Below are positions 35,347 to 44,077 of a stretch of 64,000 nt of DNA, piece after piece. A program made the position numbers and the translations under genes. Within the stretch, counting starts at the first letter, position 1. Each line of letters opens with the position of its first letter. The notes under the pieces are model-generated. The model was not told the DNA's origin. It saw only the letters and a list, made by a program, of their open reading frames with translations, and ran no database searches. This DNA is from Paracoccus amoyensis (GTDB taxonomy: Bacteria; Pseudomonadota; Alphaproteobacteria; Rhodobacterales; Rhodobacteraceae): positions 620,001-684,000 of the forward strand of contig NZ_JACOQL010000003.1 of the NCBI RefSeq assembly GCF_014490725.1. Direction: 5' to 3'.

Positions 35347-36249
35347 ATGGAACCGCTTGTTCACCGTCTGGGCTATATTGCCCTGAATGTCAGCGATCTG
35401 GAAGGCGCGATCGAGGACGCCCGCGAGATCGCCGGCGCCGCCCTTGTCGATCAGACCCCGGACCTGGCGCTGCTGACATCGAATGCGCGTCATGCCGAAC
35501 TGATCCTGCACCGCGCCGAGCAATCGTCGCTGCGCGCGATCGGGCTGGAGACGCTGGACCCCGCCAATGTCGATGAGGTCGCCCGCCGGGCGCGTGAGGC
35601 CGGGTTGACCATCGTCAGCGAGACGCCTTCGCTGCCGGTGATCGAACGCGCGGTCAGCGTGGCCTTTCCCGAAGGCCATGTGATCGAGATCCACACGCCG
35701 ATGCCGCGCGACCGCCCCCCGCGTTATGCCGGGCCGGGCATTCATCCGCGCTTTCTGGACCACGTCAATCTGACGGCCGCCGATCCGGCTGCCTCGGCGC
35801 ACCTGATGATGCAGGTGCTTGGCCTGAAGCTCAGCGAACGCACCCAAGGCTGGGAACTGGCCTGGATGCGCGCTGGCGACGGGCGCCATCACACGATTGG
35901 CATGGCCAAGTCACCCGATGGCGGGGGCCTGCATCACTATAGTTGGGAATTCGCCGATTTCGCCGATTTCAAGCGGCTGGGCGACGTTCTGGACGCCCGG
36001 GACCGCACCCTTGCCTGGGGGCCAGGTCGGCATGGCGCGGGCGACAACATCTTCGCCTATTACGTGGATGCAGCCGGTTTCCTGGTCGAGACCACGGCCG
36101 AGATGGAGATCATCGCCGATCCGCATTTCCAGCCGCGTATCGTCGATCCTGGCGAGAACCTGTCCAACTACAAGGTCGTCAATCGCTGGGGACAACTCCC
36201 CTCGCAAGCCTGGATGACCCATTTCAACATCTGTGCGGTGCTGCGGTGA
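35347..36249 (+). CDS. VOC-family extradiol ring-cleavage dioxygenase
   Basis: This is a type I extradiol dioxygenase-like protein of 300 residues built from two glyoxalase modules. The predicted Fe(II) ligands are in the second module: His in FLDHVNLTAAD, His in GGGLHHYSWEFAD and Glu in FLVETTAEME. That order is the BphC/catechol-2,3-dioxygenase pattern. GGAGGAGGAGG precedes the start at 35347. It should open the ring of a catechol made by the flavin hydroxylase. Its end overlaps or abuts the SnoaL-like gene. Confidence 0.9.
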   Translation: MEPLVHRLGYIALNVSDLEGAIEDAREIAGAALVDQTPDLALLTSNARHAELILHRAEQSSLRAIGLETLDPANVDEVARRAREAGLTIVSETPSLPVIERAVSVAFPEGHVIEIHTPMPRDRPPRYAGPGIHPRFLDHVNLTAADPAASAHLMMQVLGLKLSERTQGWELAWMRAGDGRHHTIGMAKSPDGGGLHHYSWEFADFADFKRLGDVLDARDRTLAWGPGRHGAGDNIFAYYVDAAGFLVETTAEMEIIADPHFQPRIVDPGENLSNYKVVNRWGQLPSQAWMTHFNICAVLR

Positions 36250-36251
36250 GC

Positions 36252-36632
36252 ATGCCCGATATCCAGGCGCTGGAGGATCGTCGTTACGCCGCCATGCGGG
36301 CGGGTGATGTGACAACCCTGCGCGACCTGCTGTCGGCGCGGCTGCGCTATACGCATTCGCTGGGCGATCACGACACCCGGGACAGTTATCTGGCCAAGGT
36401 GGCCGCCGGCCACTTCGTCTATCACCGCATCGACCACCCGGTCGAATGGTCGGAACGCCTTCCCGGCGCCGTCCTTCTGGCGGGCCGGATGGCGGCCGAG
36501 GTGGATGTCGGCGGCGAGCCCCGCCGCATCAACAACGCCTTTCTGGCCGTCTGGGCGGATGAAGGCGATGCGTGGCGGCTGATTGCCTATCAGCCGACAC
36601 CGATGCCGGGGGCCGACCCGCTGCAGGCGTGA
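36252..36632 (+). CDS. SnoaL/NTF2-fold protein
   Basis: This 126-residue single-domain protein is predicted to take the NTF2-like cone fold (DUF4440/SnoaL type). It begins IQALEDRRYAAMRAGDVTTLRDLLS and contains YTHSLGDHDTRDSYLAK and FLAVWADEGDAWRLIAYQPTP. A GTG at 36246 that overlaps the previous stop is an alternative start. It is in the aromatic operon; such proteins may be isomerases, hydrolases or small accessory subunits, and the role here is unknown. Confidence 0.8.
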   Translation: MPDIQALEDRRYAAMRAGDVTTLRDLLSARLRYTHSLGDHDTRDSYLAKVAAGHFVYHRIDHPVEWSERLPGAVLLAGRMAAEVDVGGEPRRINNAFLAVWADEGDAWRLIAYQPTPMPGADPLQA

Positions 36633-36672
36633 GGCGGGCGTCACACCGAAGAGGAAGAGTAGGAAGATTTCG

Positions 36673-37098
36673 ATGACCAGACTGATCATCCCGCAATTGC
36701 GTGGCATCTATGACCGGCTGGAGCCGCTGGCCTATGCGGTGCTGCGCGTTCTGGCGGGCGGCATGATGATCCAGATCGCGCTTGGCAAGGTGCTCGCGGG
36801 CGAGGTGTCGCGCGATGTCGAGCTCATGCAACAACTGGGCCTCGTCCCGGCGGCGCTCTGGGCCTATTTCGTCGTTGGGGTCGAGATTTTCGCATCGCTG
36901 GCGCTCATCCTTGGCCTTCTGACACGGCCCGCCGCCGTGATGCTGTTCATCCTGGTGACGGTGATGCTGCTGACCGTGCTGATCCCACGCGGTGCCAATT
37001 ACCAGTTGGGCGCGCTGTGGTTCGGGGCTTTCGGTCTGATCGCCCTGCGCGGCGGTGGGCGCTATTCCATCGACCGCCTGATCGGACGCGAGTTCTGA
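36673..37098 (+). CDS. DoxX-family membrane protein
   Basis: This 141-residue protein has four transmembrane helices and the DoxX pattern (YAVLRVLAGGMMIQIALGKVL; VEIFASLALILGLLTRPAA). The start at 36673 has GAAGAGTAGGAAG upstream. Catabolic operons often contain DoxX proteins, but their biochemical role is not settled. A second DoxX gene lies at 40950-41516. Confidence 0.85.
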   Translation: MTRLIIPQLRGIYDRLEPLAYAVLRVLAGGMMIQIALGKVLAGEVSRDVELMQQLGLVPAALWAYFVVGVEIFASLALILGLLTRPAAVMLFILVTVMLLTVLIPRGANYQLGALWFGAFGLIALRGGGRYSIDRLIGREF

Positions 37099-37140
37099 GC
37101 GGACGGCAACCTGGACGCAAGGCAAGGGAGGGCCTGCAAC

Positions 37141-37938
37141 ATGGATCTTGGACTACGCGACCGCATCGCCGTGATTGCAGGGGCCAGCAAGGGTATCGGC
37201 AAGGGCATCGCCCGCGCCCTCGCCGCCGAAGGGTGCAATCTGTTCCTGTTGGCCCGTAACGGCGACGAGCTTCGCGCGACCGCCAGCGCCATAGCCGATG
37301 AGTTCGGCGTAACCGCCACACCGGTCATCGCGGATGTCAGCGACCCGGACTCGGTTCGCGCGGCGGCGGCGACCGTCCGCGCCGCCGTGCCTGAAATCAA
37401 CATCCTTGCCACCAGCGTCGGCACGGCCATCCGCCGTCAGGACCGCACCATCACCTGGAGCGACGAGGACTGGCAGGCCGATATCGAGATCAAGGTGACC
37501 GGCATCCTGCGCGTGATCCGCGAATTCGAAGGCATGATCGCCAGCGACGGCTCGGGCCGTATCGTCAACATCACAGGCGCGTCGGGGATGATGACCTGGA
37601 TGCCGGCGCTGAACTACGGCATGAACAACGCCGCCGTGATCCATGCGACCGGCTATCTGGCCGCCGATCTGGCGGGCCGGGGCATCACCGTCAACACGGT
37701 CGTCCCCGGCATCATCGGCACCGAATGGCGCGAAGGCTGGGCCGGCGGCATGGCGGGCGATCAGGACAAGGCCGACTGGCTGGCCGATTTCTGCGGCAGC
37801 AAGGGCATCCCCGTCCGCCGTTGGGGCAAGGTCGAGGAAATCGGCGATGCGGTGGCGTTCCTCGCCTCGGATCGCGCCGGTTACATCACCGGCACCAGGT
37901 TGGTCGTCGATGGCGGGCTGACCGCCAATATCCGCTAG
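37141..37938 (+). CDS. SDR-family oxidoreductase with altered YxxxK motif
   Basis: This 265-residue classical short-chain dehydrogenase fold has the cofactor loop GASKGIGKGIA and NITGASG with the catalytic Ser. The active-site Tyr is Tyr159 in ALNYGMNNAAV. Four residues on, where the family has Lys, there is Asn163. The region VNTVVPG and the C-terminal GYITGTRLVVDGG are normal. GGGAGG precedes the start. The role could be dihydrodiol or ketone reduction in the pathway; the missing Lys makes normal catalysis uncertain. Confidence 0.9.
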   Translation: MDLGLRDRIAVIAGASKGIGKGIARALAAEGCNLFLLARNGDELRATASAIADEFGVTATPVIADVSDPDSVRAAAATVRAAVPEINILATSVGTAIRRQDRTITWSDEDWQADIEIKVTGILRVIREFEGMIASDGSGRIVNITGASGMMTWMPALNYGMNNAAVIHATGYLAADLAGRGITVNTVVPGIIGTEWREGWAGGMAGDQDKADWLADFCGSKGIPVRRWGKVEEIGDAVAFLASDRAGYITGTRLVVDGGLTANIR

Positions 37939-37947
37939 GAGGGCAAG

Positions 37948-38520
37948 ATGCTGAACCTTCAGATCATCATCGGCAGCGTTCGCCAGGGGCGCGGTGGACT
38001 GTCCGTGGCCGAATGGTTCGAGGACATCGCCCGCAAGGACACGCGCTTCACTGTTGAACGCGTCGATCTCGCAGAACTGAACCTGCCGATCATGGACGAG
38101 CCGAACCACCCGCGTCTGCAACGCTATACCCACGATCACACCAAACGCTTCAGTGAAATCATCACGCGCGGCGATGCCTATGTCTTTGTGACCACCGAAT
38201 ACAATTATGCCATTCCCGGCGCGCTGAAGAACGCGCTGGATTACCTTGGCCCGGAATGGGCAGGCAAGCCGATGTGCGCCGTGGCCTATGGCGGCGTCTC
38301 GGGCGCCGCCCGCGCGGTCGAGGATCTGCGCCGCGTCGCCGTGGCACTAAAGATGATCCCGCTGGTGCAGGGCGTCGTCTGCCCGCTTTACGCCCAGCAA
38401 CGCGATGACGAGGGGCGATTCCACGGCAACCAGACCCAGACCGAGGCCGCCGCAGAAACGCTGAACATTTTGGCCGAGATGGGCGCCGTGCTGAAGGCGC
38501 GTCGCCTGGCCGCCGCCTGA
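37948..38520 (+). CDS. NADPH-dependent FMN reductase
   Basis: This 190-residue flavodoxin-fold reductase has the FMN phosphate loop IIGSVRQGRGG, the TTEYNYAIPGALKNALDYL motif, and AYGGVSGAARAVEDLR. AGGAGG lies just before the start, 9 bases after the SDR gene. It could supply reduced flavin to an oxygenase or act as a quinone reductase in the same operon. Confidence 0.92.
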   Translation: MLNLQIIIGSVRQGRGGLSVAEWFEDIARKDTRFTVERVDLAELNLPIMDEPNHPRLQRYTHDHTKRFSEIITRGDAYVFVTTEYNYAIPGALKNALDYLGPEWAGKPMCAVAYGGVSGAARAVEDLRRVAVALKMIPLVQGVVCPLYAQQRDDEGRFHGNQTQTEAAAETLNILAEMGAVLKARRLAAA

Positions 38521-38532
38521 CAGGAGGACGAC

Positions 38533-39498
38533 ATGACTGCGATCACCGGAAAAATTGCGCCCACCAAGCGGCCGGGCGAATTGGGCATTCATTCGATGGA
38601 CACCTTCACCATGACGGTGCCCAACCTGACCGTAGCCGATGATTTCTATCGCACTTTCGGTCTGGACGTGCGCGAGGAAGGCGACGGGCTGGGGCTTTAC
38701 ACCTTTGGCTCTGACCACCGCTGGATGTCGATTGCCGAGGCGGGCAGCAAGAAGCTGAACCATCTGTCCTTCGCCGTCTTCGAAGAGGATTTCGACCCGA
38801 TGCGTCGCCGGATCGAGGCGCAGGGCGTGCGCCTGCTGGATGCCCCGCGCGGCGTGGTCTCGAACGGGTTCTGGTTCCTTGATCCCTTTGGTGTGCTGAT
38901 CGAGGTGAAGATCGCCGAAAAGACCTCGCCCAATGAAAAAACGCCTTTCTCACTTGGCTCGACGCCGGGCGGGGTGGCGGCCGCGCCGCAGCGGTCGAAG
39001 GCCGGGATCGTGCGTCCCCGGCGGCTGGCCCATGTGCTGCTGTTCACGCCCGACGTGCCGAAGGCGATCACGTTCTATAGCCGCACGCTTGGCCTGCGGC
39101 TGTCGGACCGTTCGGGCGATGGCATCTGTTTCATGCATGGCATCCATGGCAGCGACCATCATCTGGTCGCTTTCGCCAAGTCATCGGCACCGGGGCTGCA
39201 TCATTGCAGTTGGGACATGGGCGGCATCAACGAAATCGGCAAGGGCGCCATGCAGATGGCCGATAAGGGTTACACCCGTGGCTGGGGCATGGGGCGGCAC
39301 GTGCTGGGCTCGAATTATTTCCACTATGTCCGCGATCCCTGGGGCAGCTATTCGGAATATTCGGCCGATATCGACTATATCCCCGTCGATCACGATTGGG
39401 AGGCCGGGGACTATCCGCCCGAGGATTCGATCTATCTGTGGGGGCCGGAAATGCCCGGCGACTTTGTCCATAATTACGAAGCAGACGACAACGCATAG
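38533..39498 (+). CDS. VOC-family extradiol dioxygenase, second copy
   Basis: This 321-residue two-module glyoxalase-fold protein has predicted metal ligands in LAHVLLFTPD, GLHHCSWDMGG and YSEYSAD. It shares the (L/H)HxSW signature with the dioxygenase at 35347-36249 but is otherwise divergent. It is the last gene of the unit that begins at 34484. Two ring-cleavage enzymes in one operon suggest two substrates or one non-catalytic homologue. Confidence 0.88.
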   Translation: MTAITGKIAPTKRPGELGIHSMDTFTMTVPNLTVADDFYRTFGLDVREEGDGLGLYTFGSDHRWMSIAEAGSKKLNHLSFAVFEEDFDPMRRRIEAQGVRLLDAPRGVVSNGFWFLDPFGVLIEVKIAEKTSPNEKTPFSLGSTPGGVAAAPQRSKAGIVRPRRLAHVLLFTPDVPKAITFYSRTLGLRLSDRSGDGICFMHGIHGSDHHLVAFAKSSAPGLHHCSWDMGGINEIGKGAMQMADKGYTRGWGMGRHVLGSNYFHYVRDPWGSYSEYSADIDYIPVDHDWEAGDYPPEDSIYLWGPEMPGDFVHNYEADDNA

Positions 39499-40224
39499 GC
39501 CGCATCCACGGCCCATTTCCCCCAAAAGCTACCGGGCACGCACATCGCGCATGAAAAAAGAGATATCCATGTCCCAAGAAAGTGCTCTCGCCCGGAACAT
39601 CGTCCGGTTTGTCCGCGCCAAAGTCTTGCTGGCCAGGTAGCTTTACATCGTCCGCACGACGCTGCCGTGACCAAGCGCGGAAACTCCAACTCCGGCGGTC
39701 CAACATCAGTAGCTAGGCACGTGGGTTTTGGCCGTTCGAGAGGTGGCTTCACGACCAAGATCCGCCTTCGCGTAACGGTGCGACCTGCCCATGAGGTCGG
39801 AGATCACGTCCGCTGATGTGGGAAAGCTGCTGAACCGGATCGCCATGGTCGCCCGGTTGAATAAGGCGAATCCCAACAACCACGCCCGCAAGCTGCAGGG
39901 ATCAATGCCGACGCCCCGCCGTGCCAACCGTGGCCCGCCTGCTTGCCAAATCTTTCGGTATGCCTCTATCTCGTGCCGCCCGATCCGAGCGGCGCGAGAT
40001 GGAGGCACAGGCATGGCACAATCCAAAGCGGCGGACCCGCCGAGAGGACATCGTCTGCCGCGCGGCTGGATCAGGAGATACAACCTGGCAGGGGCGCGGG
40101 GCCTGTCGGTCGACAGGCCGGGGCGCTGATCGGCGCGCGGCAGTATGGCTTGACCGCCGATCTGGCTGGTCGTGAAGAAATGCCGAAAGGCCGCCCCCGA
40201 CAACGGGGCGGCCCTGCTGAAAGG
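39499..40224. mobile_element. degraded IS region with an IS5-family transposase fragment
   Basis: No intact gene is present in these 726 bases. On the plus strand at about 39720-39815 the text VGFGRSRGGFTTKIRLRV matches the GRSRGGxTTKI block of IS5-family transposases, and the frame stops soon after. A short frame at 39551-39640 (begins MKKEIS, 29 residues, ribosome-binding-like purines upstream) looks like the cut 5' end of a gene. The rest is not recognisable. I could not find terminal inverted repeats. Confidence 0.55.
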
Positions 40225-40866
40225 TTACTCCTGCCGGTCGTTGGCGAACTGGATGCCCGCCGTGCCGCCAGTCTCGATGAACAGGTTCATAAAGGCCGGC
40301 ACCGTGTCCTTGCGGTCCCAGTCGCGCTGCAATTCGCAGAACAGCTGCGGCACGCTGATCATCTTGCCGCCAGCCTGTTCGACCCGGCGCAGCGCGGCCT
40401 CATGCGCCTCGCGCGAGGTGCCCCCAACGGCATCGGTCACGACATAGACCTCATACCCCTCAGCCAGGGCATCGAGCGCGGGGAAGGTCAGGCAGGCCTC
40501 GGTCCAAAGCGCGGTCATGATCAACTTCTTGCGGCCGGTATCCGTGACGGCCTTGCGAAACTCGGCATCCTCCCACGAGTTGATGGTGGTGCGGTCATAG
40601 GTCGGATAATCGGCCAGCACCTTGCGAAGCTGCGGGATCGGCGGCTTGTTCAACCCGGTCTTCACATTGACGGTCGAGTGCACGATCGGAAGCCCGTATA
40701 CAATCGCCGCCTTCGCCGTTCCGACGATATTGTTGACCAGCAATTGCCGATCCATGGAGGCAATCGAATTCACCTGAACAGGCTGATAGTCGATGACGAT
40801 CAGCGCCGAATTTTCCGGGGTCAGAAGCCGATCCTTGACCGGATCGCGACGTGGTTCGCTTGTCAT
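40225..40866 (-). CDS. isochorismatase-family cysteine hydrolase (YcaC-like)
   Basis: This 213-residue cysteine hydrolase has the catalytic Asp in LIVIDYQPVQV, the Lys in RKKLIMTALWTEACL and the nucleophile Cys in that same block (TEACLTFPALDALAEGYEV). The start at 40866 has GAGGAG upstream; the frame is open further up without a signal. It lies downstream of, and is probably co-transcribed with, the DoxX gene at 40950-41516. A decayed relative is found at 41959-42276. Confidence 0.92.
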   Translation of the reverse strand: MTSEPRRDPVKDRLLTPENSALIVIDYQPVQVNSIASMDRQLLVNNIVGTAKAAIVYGLPIVHSTVNVKTGLNKPPIPQLRKVLADYPTYDRTTINSWEDAEFRKAVTDTGRKKLIMTALWTEACLTFPALDALAEGYEVYVVTDAVGGTSREAHEAALRRVEQAGGKMISVPQLFCELQRDWDRKDTVPAFMNLFIETGGTAGIQFANDRQE

Positions 40867-40949
40867 TCCGTTACTCCTCTTCACTGGTTGAGATCCCGCG
40901 ACATGCGCAGCACCGGGCCGGCACATCCCTGCGCCGGATACGAAAAAGT

Positions 40950-41516
40950 TCAAAACTCGCGTTTCAGAAGCGTCCGATCCACCGACAGCGGTCCGGCACC
41001 GAAGGCGGCCAGAAACAGCGTCGCCACGGTCCAGATCGCCGAAAGCCCCTCGGCCTTGAACTGGACCTGATGCAGAAAGACCGCGCCGCCATCGGCGGCA
41101 AGGTTGCGGATGCCATCGGCCGTGAACAAGGTCTGGCCCGCAACCTGCGCGGCGGAAATGCCCTCTTGCGTCAGGGCCAGATCGCCATAGGGATGCGTGA
41201 GGTGGAACCAGTAGGTCACCGCCAGCATGACGCCATTGGCCAGCGCCGCCGGCCGGGTCAGGAAACCGACAAGGATCAGAAGACCGCCGCCGAATTGCAG
41301 AACGGCAAGAACCGCCGACCAGAACCGCCCCGGATAAAGGCCAAGCGCTTCGGTAAATCCGGCCATACCGAACGGGTCCTGTATCTTCGGCCAGCCCTCG
41401 ACCACCAGAAGCCAGCCGACCACCAATCGCAACCCGACAAACGCCAGCGGCTTGGCAAAGCGGTCATAGAACGGCCCCATGAACGGCAAGATCAGCGCGG
41501 TATCGGCGTCTTTCAT
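40950..41516 (-). CDS. DoxX-family membrane protein
   Basis: This 188-residue protein has four predicted transmembrane helices, with LVVGWLLVVEGWPKIQDPFG and LQFGGGLLILVGFLTRPAAL. The start at 41516 is preceded by GCAGAAGGATGAG. It forms a two-gene unit with the isochorismatase-like hydrolase. It is only weakly similar to the DoxX protein at 36673-37098. Confidence 0.87.
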   Translation of the reverse strand: MKDADTALILPFMGPFYDRFAKPLAFVGLRLVVGWLLVVEGWPKIQDPFGMAGFTEALGLYPGRFWSAVLAVLQFGGGLLILVGFLTRPAALANGVMLAVTYWFHLTHPYGDLALTQEGISAAQVAGQTLFTADGIRNLAADGGAVFLHQVQFKAEGLSAIWTVATLFLAAFGAGPLSVDRTLLKREF

Positions 41517-41958
41517 GATCTCATCCTTCTGCTTGGGAGCATGGCACGGTGCCGCCGGGCCGAATGCAAGGGGCATGCGTTCAACACGGTGACCGGGGTC
41601 GTGGTTCCCGCATCGCGGGCTCTGCGCGGCAGTGACCAATAGAATGCGGCATTCGACAATTCAGAACACCCATCATTGTATAACAACATTCGCGCCCGGC
41701 GCAGTCAATCTCGCACGATCCGGCGGCATCGGCGGCGGAACCAACTCACGCTGCGCTGGTTGGGTGAAAGCGACGCGATAGGGTTCCAGCGCCCGAGTTC
41801 CGGTCAGTGCCGACCTGCCGCGCGAAATGCGGATTGCAAGCCCAGGTATCATCGCTGTGCCTTCTTGTGTCCGACACACTGACATTTTTTAAGTTTGCAG
41901 CGTCGCAATGGCCCGACGCTCCACGCAAGAGCATCAGTTCAACCGAAGGAAGAGCTTC
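41517..41958. promoter_or_regulatory. 442-base divergent region with a GntR-like half-palindrome
   Basis: TTGTATAACAA (41676-41686) is an inverted repeat with TTGT/ACAA arms and a 3-base centre, resembling sites of FCD-type GntR regulators. A minus-strand frame of 70 residues (41673-41885) has no recognisable family and no ribosome binding site, so I do not call it. Promoters for the DoxX unit and the broken hydrolase are expected here. Confidence 0.35.
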
Positions 41959-42276
41959 ATGAGCAACTCCGCGAATTTCAAAGCCGCGCGTCCGGTGATT
42001 GATGACGACGACGGTGTGATGCTGCTGATCGGCCACCAAAGTGGCATGTTCCAGACCGTGGCCGCGGTTAAGGAAACCGTCCGCAAGACGCTGATCATCG
42101 CGGGAACCATCACCAGCGCCTGCATGGCCTTTCCGGCCATTTCCGCGATCAGCGAAGGATACAAGGTCTTTGTCGTCATCGGCGCCTCTGGAACCCATTC
42201 CAAGATGGCCGAGGACATCACGCAGGCGCGTGTCGTCCAGCGCGATGACGAGCAACTGGCTTCTCAGCACCGTTGA
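41959..42276 (+). pseudogene. isochorismatase-family hydrolase with internal deletion
   Basis: A frame with GGAAGAG upstream begins like a YcaC-type hydrolase ([20 protein letters not shown]). It then jumps to [34 protein letters not shown], so about 85 residues of the normal 200 or so are missing in frame. The catalytic Asp of the DHQ motif is Gly (GHQ), while the Cys remains. After ITQARVVQ the text loses family similarity, which suggests a further frameshift. It is a non-functional relative of the gene at 40225-40866. Confidence 0.75.
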
Positions 42277-42329
42277 CGCAACCGGGGCGGCGTCCGGCGC
42301 CGCGCCCCATGCCACCAGGAGAACGACAG

Positions 42330-44009
42330 ATGGCAAAGATGGCCGCCAAGGTATTCGCCGCGCTTTTCGCGCTTGTCCCAGCAAGCGTACTGGCCGCCGG
42401 TCCCGAACTGGTCCTGTATAATGGCCAGTTGATCACGCTGGATGACGCCCAGCCGCAGGCCAGCGCAATCGCGATTTCGGATGGAGTGATACAGCAGATC
42501 GGCGATGACGCGACCATCCGCGCGCTGGCGTCACAGGATACCCGCCAGATCGACATGGGCGGGCGCACGGTCATTCCCGGGCTGACCGATGGTCATAGCC
42601 ACCTGATCCGTGGCGGCCAGTCCTTTACCTCCGAGACCTTCTGGCTGGACGAAACCAGCCTGGCCTCGGCGCTGGAAAAGCTGACCGCAGCCGCCAAGGA
42701 CCGGAACCCGGATGAATGGGTCGTCGTGGCCGGGTCCTGGATTCCCGAACAGTTCGATGAAAAGCGCGGCCCGACGCCCGAGGAACTGACCGCCGCCGTT
42801 CCCGATCACCCGGCCTATGTGCAGCTTCTTTACGATGACGCGTGGGTCAATGCGCGCGGGATCGACGTTCTGCGGCTGAACAGCCCCGACCCCGCCGTGC
42901 CGCCCAGCATCACCGTCGAACGCGACGCCGAGGGTCGGGCCACCGGTCGCCTGCTGGGGGGTGTGTTCCCCTATAACATGCTGTTGCCGCAGCTTCTGCC
43001 GCAGGATCCAGAGCGCCGCAAGGAAAGTCTCAGGACCTTTTTCGCGACGCTTAACAGTTATGGCGTGACGGGGTTTGTCGATGCGACGGCGGGCGGCCCC
43101 GAGAATTATCAGATGCCGTTCGATCTTGACCGGGCGGGCGAGCTGAACCTGCGCGTCAGCTATCGCATTCCCGGCCTGGACCCGGGCCACGAGCCGGAAT
43201 GGATCGCCAGGTTCATGGCCTTTCGCCAACCCCATTACGAGGCCGGCCGGATCGGCTTTGTCGGGCTGGGCGAAGCCCTGGTCGGCGAAATGTATGACGG
43301 GGTGCAGATGGGGCCGGGCTTTACCTCGCCGCCGCCGGCGCATGAACGCCTGCGCATGATCGGCGATTTCGCGGCCGAACGCGGCATCCCGCTGGAATTC
43401 CACGCCTATACCGATGATGCAGCCGCCGCGATCCTGGACGTGTTCGAGGACGTGAACACCCGCCATTCGATCAGGGATCTTCGCTGGTCGCTGGCGCATC
43501 TGAATACCGGGTCGGAACGGACGCTGCAGCGCATGGCCGACCTGGGGCTGGCCTATTCGGTGCAGATGGGCCCCTATTTCGAAGCCCCCGGGATTCTGGC
43601 AGCCAACGGGCCCGAGGTGGCGGCGAAATCGCCGCCCCTGCGCGCGGCTCTGGACAAGGGGCTGATGGTGGTCGGGGGAACCGACTCGACCCGGATCGGC
43701 GTTTATGGCGTCTGGCAGGCCATCGAATATCACGTCACCGGCACCTCGCTTGGTGGCGTGGTCCAGAAATCCGATGACCAGCTGCTGACCCGGGAAGAGG
43801 CGCTGCGGCTTTACACCAGCAATGCCGCCTGGATGAATTTCGCCGAGGAACGGCGCGGCACCCTCAGCCCCGGAAAGCAAGCCGACCTAGCGGTGCTGGA
43901 CCAGCCCTATCTGACCATGCCCGCCGACCGGATTGACACGATCCGCGCCGACCTGACCCTGATCGACGGTGAGATCGTCCATGACGTTCTGACCCAGGGC
44001 CAGCAATGA
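42330..44009 (+). CDS. exported YtcJ-like amidohydrolase
   Basis: This metal-dependent amidohydrolase of about 559 residues has a signal peptide (FAALFALVPASVLAAG), so it acts in the periplasm. The metal motif is GLTDGHSHL; ELVLYNGQLITLD opens the composite beta-sandwich domain. FHAYTDDAAA and VVGGTDSTRIG supply further metal ligands and the catalytic Asp. It belongs to the YtcJ/N-substituted-formamide-deformylase group (amidohydro_3). GGAGAA precedes the start. It converges with the cytochrome gene 68 bases away. Confidence 0.9.
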   Translation: MAKMAAKVFAALFALVPASVLAAGPELVLYNGQLITLDDAQPQASAIAISDGVIQQIGDDATIRALASQDTRQIDMGGRTVIPGLTDGHSHLIRGGQSFTSETFWLDETSLASALEKLTAAAKDRNPDEWVVVAGSWIPEQFDEKRGPTPEELTAAVPDHPAYVQLLYDDAWVNARGIDVLRLNSPDPAVPPSITVERDAEGRATGRLLGGVFPYNMLLPQLLPQDPERRKESLRTFFATLNSYGVTGFVDATAGGPENYQMPFDLDRAGELNLRVSYRIPGLDPGHEPEWIARFMAFRQPHYEAGRIGFVGLGEALVGEMYDGVQMGPGFTSPPPAHERLRMIGDFAAERGIPLEFHAYTDDAAAAILDVFEDVNTRHSIRDLRWSLAHLNTGSERTLQRMADLGLAYSVQMGPYFEAPGILAANGPEVAAKSPPLRAALDKGLMVVGGTDSTRIGVYGVWQAIEYHVTGTSLGGVVQKSDDQLLTREEALRLYTSNAAWMNFAEERRGTLSPGKQADLAVLDQPYLTMPADRIDTIRADLTLIDGEIVHDVLTQGQQ

Positions 44010-44077
44010 ACAAGCTGCTGGCGGCGTCCCCGTCGGGGGTGCCGCCAACCCGCCTGATGCGACCGCTGAGACAGGGC

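Noticed and set aside
41673..41885. 70-residue minus-strand frame in the divergent region
   Set aside because: No family motif or ribosome binding site.
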